Source: Hoylesella loescheii DSM 19665 = JCM 12249 = ATCC 15930 (GTDB lineage Bacteria; Bacteroidota; Bacteroidia; Bacteroidales; Bacteroidaceae). Taken from it: 34,825 nucleotides of DNA. Position numbers and translations under genes: made by a program. Position 1 is the first letter of the stretch. Every line of letters begins with the position of its first letter. The notes beneath the pieces were generated by a model. It saw only the letters and a list, made by a program, of their open reading frames with translations, ran no database searches and was not told where the DNA came from. The stretch is from the NCBI RefSeq assembly GCF_000378085.1, contig NZ_KB899229.1:1-34825 (forward strand), in the 5' to 3' direction. Shown piece by piece: positions 23,450 through 31,900 of the stretch.

Positions 23450-24388
23450 TCAGTATATGACGACACTGTCTCCATCAATTTTGTATTGGAAATCAGGAAA
23501 GATGTTGCCTATGACCCTAAGGGCTCCTTCAAGAGTCTCCCCACGGTTGAAGTGTGCAGTGACACATTGACGACGGTTCTTCCTTGAACGGATAGAAACT
23601 TTAACGCCATAAACCTCAGAAAGCTTGTTCATCGTTTCTTCCAACGTCATATTGTCAATGGTGATCTGTGCCGTTTTCCATGCGGGCACTAACTTTGGAA
23701 GTCCTCTGCCCACGTTGACGCTTCCGTTCTTCACGTTGTACGAAAGACTCTCGTCTTGCGAGAGCCTGTATGTGGTGCGTCCCTTTTCCGGATAGAGTTC
23801 CACGCAGCCGGTTTTCACATAGACGTAGACCTCATCTGTCGTCATGTAGGACGACACGGTGAACGAAGTGCCGATGTCAGTTATATCAAAATAGGGCGTT
23901 ATAACGTGAAACGGCTTCGCACTATCGTGATGAATGTCGAAGAAAGCCTCACCGACAAGGTAAAGTCTGCGTTCTTTGCCATCAAAGGTTGTCGGATATT
24001 GAATTACCGTTCCACCTTTCATATCCACCTTCGTCCCATCGGGCAACACGAATGTCTTGCGTTCTCCTTCTTGGGTATATTTATATTGTAAGGTGAAGGC
24101 TTCTGCCTGCTTCATGTTATTAATGACATAAAACTCGGCCAATCCGACGAATATAAGTGCAGGCAGGAAGACTGCTGCGACTTTCAGCCACAAACGGTTT
24201 CGCAAGAACATACGCTTTTTCTCTATACGTTCCTCCGTTTCTATCTCATCCCACAATTGCTGATAGGCTTCCGTAGCGATACTGTCGTCTTTCGTCGCTG
24301 CCAACCGCCTCAAAATCTTTTCTCTTGTTTCCGGTCTTACCTCATGATGAGCGTAATATGCGATTATTTTTCTTATCGTGTCTGTCAT
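23450..24388 (-). CDS. fecR: FecR-type anti-sigma factor, 312 aa
   Basis: An inner-membrane regulator relaying the receptor signal to the sigma factor. The cytoplasmic N-terminal part (1-65) should bind the sigma factor. One membrane segment follows (about 67-90, WLKVAAVFLPALIFVGLAEF). The periplasmic FecR domain (about 100-215) contains TFVLPDGTKVDMKGGTVIQY, RRLYLVGEAFFDIHHDSAKP and ITDIGTSFTVSSY. The C-terminal DUF4974 (about 235-312) contains LEETMNKLSEVYGVKVSI and resembles an STN fold. It lies 75 bp after the sigma gene and 683 bp before susC, all on one strand. Length is typical of Bacteroidetes FecR. Confidence 0.94.
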   Translation of the reverse strand: MTDTIRKIIAYYAHHEVRPETREKILRRLAATKDDSIATEAYQQLWDEIETEERIEKKRMFLRNRLWLKVAAVFLPALIFVGLAEFYVINNMKQAEAFTLQYKYTQEGERKTFVLPDGTKVDMKGGTVIQYPTTFDGKERRLYLVGEAFFDIHHDSAKPFHVITPYFDITDIGTSFTVSSYMTTDEVYVYVKTGCVELYPEKGRTTYRLSQDESLSYNVKNGSVNVGRGLPKLVPAWKTAQITIDNMTLEETMNKLSEVYGVKVSIRSRKNRRQCVTAHFNRGETLEGALRVIGNIFPDFQYKIDGDSVVIY

Positions 24389-24463
24389 ATGAAACGCTTA
24401 TGATTTGTTTTTCCTTTTTCTGAAAATCATTCTTTTATTCTATAAAGACATATCGGGAACGAG

Positions 24464-25018
24464 CTACACCCAAAAGAGCGAGACGAACAGTATCAGGAAC
24501 AGTTCATTTTTAATATCTTTTAGCGCAAGATTGAGATGATTCTCGACCGTTTTCTTCTGTATGCCGAGCCTTGAGGCTATCTCTTCGTTTTTCAGATGCT
24601 GCTCTCTACTCATGCGATAGATCGTTTGTCGCTGCTCGGGCATATTCTCTACGACCATTTCTATCAGTAGTTGCGTGTCACTTGCCACCAGATTGTCGTG
24701 AGGGGTTACGGCATCCGTTTTCTCCGGTATCTTGTCCGAGCCATTATTTTTCATCTTTCTCGAAGACAGATAATCCAGAATGGAATTCTTTGAAAGCATG
24801 AAAAGATAGCTGTCCAAGCTGGCGACCTCTAAAAGTCGTGCTCGCCTCAGCCACACTTTCATAAAGATGATTTGACAAACGTCGTCGGCATCCTGAGCAT
24901 TCTTTAGCAGCATGAGGGCAAACTGATGGACCTTGGGGAAAAAGGTCTGGTGCAATGCCTCGAAAGTGCGTGCATCCCCCTCTGCCAACTTTTTTATTTC
25001 ATTCTGATTAAAAATCAT
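24464..25018 (-). CDS. ECF RNA polymerase sigma factor (FecI/RpoE-like), 184 aa
   Basis: It directs RNA polymerase to its target promoters when released by FecR. Region 2 is at about 14-85 (FEALHQTFFPKVHQFALMLL, then DADDVCQIIFMKVWLRR and LDSYLFMLSKNSILDYL). Region 4 is at about 125-172 (MPEQRQTIYRMSREQHLKNE, EIASRLGIQKKTVENHL), with a helix-turn-helix. The last 15 residues are hydrophobic (FLILFVSLFWV), which is common in this Bacteroidetes subfamily. It heads the fecR-susCD-GDPD-glpT set and has its own good promoter at 25053-25084. Confidence 0.94.
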   Translation of the reverse strand: MIFNQNEIKKLAEGDARTFEALHQTFFPKVHQFALMLLKNAQDADDVCQIIFMKVWLRRARLLEVASLDSYLFMLSKNSILDYLSSRKMKNNGSDKIPEKTDAVTPHDNLVASDTQLLIEMVVENMPEQRQTIYRMSREQHLKNEEIASRLGIQKKTVENHLNLALKDIKNELFLILFVSLFWV

Positions 25019-25052
25019 GCTTTCTTTTGCTCTAATAAATATTTTCCTGTGA

Positions 25053-25084
25053 CAAAAATACCTAAAATTAGTTAGTTAGCCAAA
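25053..25084 (-). promoter_or_regulatory. Promoter of the ECF sigma gene (Bacteroidetes -33/-7 type)
   Basis: On the minus strand, TTTG (complement of 25081-25084), a 20-bp spacer and TATTTTTG (complement of 25053-25060) fit the TTTG / TAnnTTTG consensus. It lies 35 bp upstream of the sigma ATG. The rest of the divergent 300-bp region up to 25317 is AT-rich with no gene; I could not assign the promoter of the plus-strand gene at 25318. Confidence 0.65.
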
Positions 25085-25317
25085 TAAAATAATATTTTTA
25101 TCAGTATCTCTTATATGAACTTATAAAAAAGATATATATTATTTTTCGGTTTTTTCATTTAACACGGATATATAATGTTTTATTTATCAATCTTTATAAT
25201 GGTTAACTTCATATTCTTTCCTTTTATTTCCCGCTTTTCCCAAAAGTGTTCCAATCTCTTTATATAGCTATAATTTAGCAGCTTGATAACAGTATTCATC
25301 ATTAAAATTATCAAGCA

Positions 25318-26721
25318 ATGGAATCAAACAGCAATGACAATTACGTGCTGGTCTTGGAAGACCGCACGGAAGTAAAGAACGAAAAAGAAGCAGGCAAGCT
25401 TTCCATAGTTTCAGGTATCGACGACAAGGGAAACCTTAAAACCACCGAGGCAATCGCCGTCAATCAGGCAGCGTTCTTGAAGTTCAATAACAAGGACGGA
25501 CTCCTCAAAAACTTCATGACCAATTTCCTTAAACAGTTCAATAACCCAACTCATTTTGGATTGTACAAGGTATTGGCAGACAATGTGGAGCAGGGCGTGG
25601 ACAACCTGCGCACCATACTGCAAAGCCGTGAAAAGTCCGAAAGCAAGCAGCAGCTGGCTGAGATAGGCATTTCCTTTGAGGATTATTTACCCCATCAGAA
25701 GAATGCCACTGCTATCGATGAGTCGAAGATTGATTGGAAGCAACTCGATAATCTCGGACTTACCCGTGAGCGATTGGAGCAGAGTGGAGAATTGGAAAAG
25801 ATGCTCAATTGGCAGAAGAGCAATCTCTTGACGATAGCCGTACCTATTGGAGACACTACCATCTACACCGAAGCTCGCCTTGCTTTCCGCACGGACGATA
25901 ACGGCAATGTCGGTTTGGCAATTCATCCTTTGAGAAAAGAACCACAGCTTGACTTTCCCTATATGGGTTACAAGTTCTCTCCTGAAGAAAAGGAACAACT
26001 CCTCACTACGGGCAATCTCGGTAAAACCATCGAAGTGACTCCCAAGAACGGAGAACCTTTCTCTGCCTACGTCTCTATCGACCCGCAGACCAACGAAATT
26101 ATAGCCCTGCGTGCTGACCGTGTGAACATCCCTAAGGAAATCAAGGGTGTTACACTCTCTGATGCACAGTACAAAGACCTTGTGGAAGGCAAAGCCGTGA
26201 AGGTGGAGGGTATGACTGCCAAGAGTGGCAAAACTTTCAATGCCACGTTGCAGGTCAATGCCGAGCGAAAGGGTATTGAGTTCATCTTTGACAGCAACCG
26301 TGGATTTAAGGAACGGCAGCAACAGACACAGCAGCAAGGTGCACCACATAAGCTCTGTGGACTGGAACTTTCAGAAAAACAGCGTGAAGCCTTGGACAGC
26401 GGTCGTACACTATATCTAAAGAATATGGTGGATAAACAGGGACAACCATTCAACGCATACGTTCGTATGGACAAGGAGCAAAACCGCCCACGTTTTTACA
26501 AGTGGAATCCTGACAAGAAGCAGGAAACCGGTAAAGAAAAGGTGGTTGCCGTAGCAGAGGAACACAAGACGCAGGTTGCGGTCAATAACCACGGCAAGAC
26601 CAACGAAGCCACCAAGAACGTGAAAGAACCGCTGAAAACGGGTCAGACACAACCCACAGCTGAGCAAAAGCAGAAGCAGGACGAAAACAAGCAGAAGAAG
26701 TCCTATGGACGTAAGATGTAA
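25318..26721 (+). CDS. DUF4099/DUF3945 protein of the ICE topB module, 467 aa
   Basis: Function unknown; always found beside topB in CTnDOT-type elements. After a variable N-terminus (1-110, with VLVLEDRTEVKNEKEAGKLS), a DUF4099-like part covers about 138-217 (IDWKQLDNLGLTRERLEQSG). Three repeats of about 48 residues follow (DUF3945) at 218-267, 278-325 and 348-396. The shared pattern is LS..q...L..Gk, then a conserved SGKTFNA / NGEPFSA / QGQPFNA core. The tail from 400 is low-complexity and lysine/glutamine-rich (KQKQDENKQKKSYGRKM). The same repeat occurs once at the C-terminus of TopB, 20 bp downstream, suggesting a shared partner or DNA-binding role. Cytosolic; no membrane segment. Confidence 0.88.
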   Translation: MESNSNDNYVLVLEDRTEVKNEKEAGKLSIVSGIDDKGNLKTTEAIAVNQAAFLKFNNKDGLLKNFMTNFLKQFNNPTHFGLYKVLADNVEQGVDNLRTILQSREKSESKQQLAEIGISFEDYLPHQKNATAIDESKIDWKQLDNLGLTRERLEQSGELEKMLNWQKSNLLTIAVPIGDTTIYTEARLAFRTDDNGNVGLAIHPLRKEPQLDFPYMGYKFSPEEKEQLLTTGNLGKTIEVTPKNGEPFSAYVSIDPQTNEIIALRADRVNIPKEIKGVTLSDAQYKDLVEGKAVKVEGMTAKSGKTFNATLQVNAERKGIEFIFDSNRGFKERQQQTQQQGAPHKLCGLELSEKQREALDSGRTLYLKNMVDKQGQPFNAYVRMDKEQNRPRFYKWNPDKKQETGKEKVVAVAEEHKTQVAVNNHGKTNEATKNVKEPLKTGQTQPTAEQKQKQDENKQKKSYGRKM

Positions 26722-26741
26722 CCTTAAAACCACCCAGCACT

Positions 26742-28823
26742 ATGATTACCTGTATTATCGCCGAGAAACCCTCGGTTGCCAGAGATATTGCCCGCATTGT
26801 AGGGGCAAATAGTAAACAAGAAGGATATTTGGAAGGCTGCGGCTATGTCGTTACTTGGGCAATGGGACACCTCATCGCCCTTGTCATGCCCGAAGCCTAC
26901 GGTTTTTCTGCCTATAAAGCTGAAGACCTGCCCATCCGTCCCAATCCCTTTCAGTTAGTGGTACGACAAGTACGTAAGGACAAGGAGTATATATCCGATC
27001 CAGCAGCACTAAAACAGCTCAAGGTGATACGATCCTGTTTTGATAAGGCAGACCGCATCATCGTCGCCACCGATGCAGGGCGCGAAGGTGAACTCATCTT
27101 CCGCTATATCTATCAATATCTTGGTTGTAGAAAGCCTTTCGACCGCTTGTGGATCTCCTCCCTCACCGATAAAGCTATCCGTGAAGGACTTTCCAATCTC
27201 AAGCCGAGCAGCAGTTACGACAATCTCTATCACTCTGCCAAGGCAAGGAGCGAAGCCGACTGGCTCGTGGGTATCAATGCAAGCCGTGCATTGTCTATCG
27301 CCCGCAAAGGCGGCTATTCCTTGGGACGGGTACAGACCCCGACTTTGGCAATGGTCTGCCGTCGGTACATAGCGAACCGTGACTTTTCTTCCGTACTCTA
27401 TTGGAAATTATCCATTCTCACAGAAAAAGAGGGCATGTCGCTGAAAGCCATTGGCTGTAAAGACTATGAGAGTGAAGCAGCGGCACAGACTGTTCTCACT
27501 GCACTTCGCAGTCAGAGCCGGCTTATGGTAGAATCGGTCACAAGAAAGGTGGGCAGTACACCGCCACCACTCTTGTACGACCTCACTGCCTTGCAGAAGG
27601 AAGCCAACAGACGCCACGGCTTTTCTGCAGACAAAACCCTCTCGATAGCCCAAAGCCTCTATGAGAAGAAAATCACGACCTATCCCCGCACAGGCAGTCG
27701 ATACATCAGCGAGGATGTTTTCGAGGAAGTACCCGTCCTGCTGCGTAAGACCGGAGCGGCAATTAAATCACCTCTCAACCGTCATTCTGTGGACAATACT
27801 AAGGTAACCGACCACCACGCCATTATTCCGACTGGTGAAACACCATCAGGATTGTCGGCAGATGAAGCGACCGTCTACCAGATGGTGAGCAATCGCTTTG
27901 TCGAAGCCTTTTCCCCCGATTCAGAGGAAGAACGTATGCAGGTGCGATTCACTGACGGTACCAACATCTTTACTTGGAAAGCATGCCGACAAATCTCTTT
28001 AGGTTGGAAAGCCGTGCAGAAAGAGCAGGCAACTGAAGTAGAGAAGAAAGAAGATGGTGATGAACAGATTTTGTCTTCATTGCCTAGTTTGACAGAAGAA
28101 GAGATTTTACCACTTGTTTCTGCCGAGATAACCGCGCATAAGACCAAACCTAAACCTCTCTACACAGAAGCGACACTGCTTTCTGCTATGGAGAACGCAG
28201 GAAAAGAGGTCGAAGATGCAGAAAGTAAGAAGGCAATGGCAGAGTGTGGTATCGGAACACCTGCCACCCGTGCCAACATCATTGAGACGCTTATCCTCCG
28301 TGACTATATCTGTAGGGACAAGAAATCCATCATACCTACCGAGAAAGGCCTGGCAGTCTATGAGATTGTCAAGGACAAGAAGATTGCCAATGCGGAGATG
28401 ACAGGCAGTTGGGAACTTGCCCTTGCCGCTATTGAAGCAGGAAAGATGCCATCTGATAAGTTCGCACAGGGCATTAATTCATACGTGGGGACAATCTGCG
28501 AGGAACTCCTCTCGCTTTCTTCAGAGCAAAAGTCCTATCCTGTCTACCGCTGCCCAAAATGCGGACAGCAGAGTGTCGGCATCTATGCCAAGGTAGCCAA
28601 GTGCAGGCATGAGACCTGTGGTTTCCATGTGTTTCGTGAAGTCTGCGGCATACTTCTCTCTGAAGATAATATCCACGACTTGATAAGTTCCGGTCGTACG
28701 CCTATCCTTAAAGGGCTGACCAGCAAGGCAGGCAAGAAGTTTAATGCCCGACTTGTTCTGGGCGAAGACTACGCCACTTCCTTTGAGTTTGAGAACAAGA
28801 AAGGAAAACAAAAAGGGAGATAA
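26742..28823 (+). CDS. topB: DNA topoisomerase III (type IA), 693 aa
   Basis: It relaxes and decatenates single-strand-containing DNA. The Toprim domain is at the N-terminus (IIAEKPSVARDIARIVGA; DAGREGELIFRYIY). The catalytic tyrosine is Y314 in ITTYPRTGSRYIS. TPTLAMVCRRYI and CGIGTPATRANIIETLILRD are further type IA landmarks. A C-terminal zinc-ribbon-like segment CPKCGQQSVGIYAKVAKCRH with ETCGF (about 604-628) is followed by one DUF3945-type repeat (637-685). The family is carried by CTnDOT-like ICEs, where a topoisomerase is encoded in the excision region. It starts 20 bp after the DUF3945 gene, in the same transcription unit. Intact. Confidence 0.96.
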   Translation: MITCIIAEKPSVARDIARIVGANSKQEGYLEGCGYVVTWAMGHLIALVMPEAYGFSAYKAEDLPIRPNPFQLVVRQVRKDKEYISDPAALKQLKVIRSCFDKADRIIVATDAGREGELIFRYIYQYLGCRKPFDRLWISSLTDKAIREGLSNLKPSSSYDNLYHSAKARSEADWLVGINASRALSIARKGGYSLGRVQTPTLAMVCRRYIANRDFSSVLYWKLSILTEKEGMSLKAIGCKDYESEAAAQTVLTALRSQSRLMVESVTRKVGSTPPPLLYDLTALQKEANRRHGFSADKTLSIAQSLYEKKITTYPRTGSRYISEDVFEEVPVLLRKTGAAIKSPLNRHSVDNTKVTDHHAIIPTGETPSGLSADEATVYQMVSNRFVEAFSPDSEEERMQVRFTDGTNIFTWKACRQISLGWKAVQKEQATEVEKKEDGDEQILSSLPSLTEEEILPLVSAEITAHKTKPKPLYTEATLLSAMENAGKEVEDAESKKAMAECGIGTPATRANIIETLILRDYICRDKKSIIPTEKGLAVYEIVKDKKIANAEMTGSWELALAAIEAGKMPSDKFAQGINSYVGTICEELLSLSSEQKSYPVYRCPKCGQQSVGIYAKVAKCRHETCGFHVFREVCGILLSEDNIHDLISSGRTPILKGLTSKAGKKFNARLVLGEDYATSFEFENKKGKQKGR

Positions 28824-28853
28824 TCCTGACAGATACAGAGAGGAACGGATATA

Positions 28854-28889
28854 GGTTGGGAGATACAAGTATTACCTCCCGACCTTTTT
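28854..28889 (+). terminator. Terminator or attenuator between topB and the methylase-helicase gene
   Basis: Arms GGTTGGGAG (28854-28862) and CTCCCGACC (28876-28884) pair with one T-G wobble around a 13-nt loop and are followed by TTTTT (28885-28889). It lies 27 bp before the next ATG, so it may limit read-through into that gene. Confidence 0.7.
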
Positions 28890-28916
28890 ACCTCCACTTT
28901 ATTAAAAGAAAACACT

Positions 28917-31900
28917 ATGGCATATAATAAGAAAAACGTCCTTGAAGCCAATACGGAAACTATCCGTGTGGTCTTGCGCCTGGAGAAAGAACGCCGCGAA
29001 GCCACCGAAGCTGAGAAAAGTATCTTACGGGACTACCAAGGCTTCGGTGGCTTGAAATGTGTACTCAACCGTACGGATAACCCCGATGACATCCGCTATT
29101 GGAGCAAGTCGGAGCAACACCTCTTCGAGCCAACCCAAAGGCTCAAGCAGATGATTTACCGTGATGCCGTTGATGCCAATACCGCCAAGCGGTATTGGGA
29201 GAGCATCAAGGCAAGCGTGCTAACCTCCTTCTATACTGATACCCGCATCGTTTCTGCCATCTCAGACGCACTTGCCTTCACAAACCTGCAGATAAGACGA
29301 TGCTTAGACCCTTCTATGGGTATGGGTGCCTTTGCCGAAATCTTTGCAAGGCAAGCAGGAGTTGTAGATGCAATGGAAAAGGATCTGCTCACTGCCCGCA
29401 TCTCACAGGCCCTGCACCCCTATGGCAAAGGCAATATCTTCGTCCGAAACGAGCCTTTTGAAGCTATTGGGGAGTTAGAAAACAAAGACAAATACGACCT
29501 TATTACAAGTAACATTCCTTTCGGTGATTTCATGGTCTATGACCGAGAATACAGCAAAGGTAAGGACACTCTTAAACGTGAGTCCACACGTGCCATTCAC
29601 AATTACTTCTTCGTGAAAGGTCTGGACTGCATCAAGGAAGGTGGAATTTTGGCATTCATCACCTCACAGGGCGTATTAGACAGTCCCCGCAATGAAGCCA
29701 TACGCCGTTACCTCATGCAGAACAGCCGCCTTATCTCCGCTCTCCGACTGCCATCGGGTATGTTTTCAGACAATGCAGGAACGGCCGTGGGCAGTGACCT
29801 CATCGTCCTACAGAAGCAGACAGGTAAAGAAATCAGCGAGGGCATTGAGCAGCAGTTCGTAGAAACCGTTTCCGTTCCCAAGGAAGAAGGCTCTTCTGTC
29901 GTCTTCAAGCATAACTCTCTTTTTGTAGGGGATTGGAAAGACATATCTCATCGCACCGTTGCCACAGAGCGCATAATGGGTACAGACCCTTATGGAAGAC
30001 CTGCATGGGAGTATCGGTTCACAGGAGGGATTGAGGAAATGGCAGAAAGTCTCCGAACACGGCTCTCCCTTGAAATGGAACAACGTATCGACCGTAAACT
30101 ATATGAAACAGGTATACCGATGACAGAGGTAGAGCGAGAGGCAGAAGCGGAGAAACAGCTTCGCAAGTTGGGTATTACCATAATTCGGGAAGAAGAAACA
30201 GAGAAGACAAAGACTGAAGACAAGGGTATAAACGATGCCTATAACCTCATGCCCGACAGTATCAGGAAGCAACTACCAAAACTTTACAGCACGGAAAAGG
30301 AACTCATAGGCGATAAGGTTGCCTATGCATGCTATTTCTTCCCTATGGGAGCATACACAGCCTACCTTCTGGAATATGATCCTAAGAGCCGCATTGGCTT
30401 CGGTGCTGTCACGATGGGTTACGGCTGGGAGCTTGGCAATATGTCCCTCGATGAGATGGAAGGCGTAAAAGTAAGAGGACTGGGCATTGAACGTGACCTG
30501 TACTTCTCTCCTAAGAAATTGCACGAGATAGCCGAACTGGAAGAAATAGTCAGGGGACAATATACCAAAGAAGAAGTGGTAGCAGAGGAAATCAAGGAAG
30601 AAGTGATAACAAAGGCAGAAACAGAGAATAAGGTTAAAGAGACTGTAACCATTGCTTCTGAGAACGATACGCAGATAATGGAAAATACCGTTCCTAACGG
30701 CGAGACAATTCCATTACAGCCGTCATCATCAGAGTCTGCCCCACAACAATTCGTATCAGAACAGCCTTCCATGACTATAGAACCTGCTCCCGAAGGCGTA
30801 CCCGCCTTGACACTTCATCATCAATACGAGCAGGAACCACAAGAAATCCGTACGGATATTGAAGCCCCGAGAGAGATGAACGGGCAGACGATATTCTTTG
30901 ACGACGATCATCATCCGGTGGTGGACAATAACATGGAAGACATCGGACAACCGGAGCAACTGTCACTATTTGCCCCGGAGGAATACAGTCTTTGGACAAG
31001 AGAAGTTACCCGTGTGAACCATGAAATCAAGGATAATTCAGGAACTTCACAGGTGCGCCGTCCTATAACTCAAACTGCTCCCCAGAAACCATCGGAGTCC
31101 AAGATACAAAAGGCAGCGACCATTCCTCAACGGCGTACCCGTGGCAGCAGGAAAGCGGCTTCTTCCTCTTCACGTGAGCCATCCCTTTTCGACTTCATGA
31201 ACGAAGCCGAGGAGCGCAAGCCGCAGCCGATAGCAGAAGTCAGAAAAGAGTTTGACGCTTCACCGCGCCCTTTTCTCTCTTCGCCGGACTCTCACCTGAG
31301 AGACGGCTCCATTGTCGTGCAGAAAGGTCAGGTGGGGTTTCTTTCTGACCTGAAGCGACATCCGACCTTCAACCCGATGGACTTGCCGTATGCGCAGCTT
31401 TCCCGTCTCAAAGCCTATATCGAGATACGGGAGTGCTATCACCGTCTCTATGACTACGAGGCAGAGAACCATGCAGAAGACAGGGAAGACCGCAGCAGGC
31501 TCAACCACCTGTATGATGACTATGTTGCACGTTGGGGCTACTTTAACCAGAAAGCGAACACCGACATCATCAAGATGGATGCTACAGGCGTGGAAATGCT
31601 GTTCTTGGAACGCTCCGAGAACGGCAGGTACATCAAGGCGGACATCTTCGACCATCCAACGGCATTTTCTACCACGGAACTGACCATTGCCACAGACCCG
31701 ATGGAGGCTCTTGGCGCATCGCTCAACAAGTACGGCACAGTGGAACTTGATTACATGAGTTCGCTTTTACCTGATATGGAGGAAAGCGACATCATTTCTT
31801 CCTTGGAAGGGCGCATCTATTTCAATCCCGAAAAAAACGCATACGAGGTGGCGGATAAGTTCATTTCGGGCAATGTAATAGAAAAGGCGGAGCGCATCGA

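Noticed and set aside
25687..26349. 220-codon minus-strand frame opposite the DUF3945 gene
   Set aside because: Shadow of a gene with clear internal protein repeats on the plus strand.
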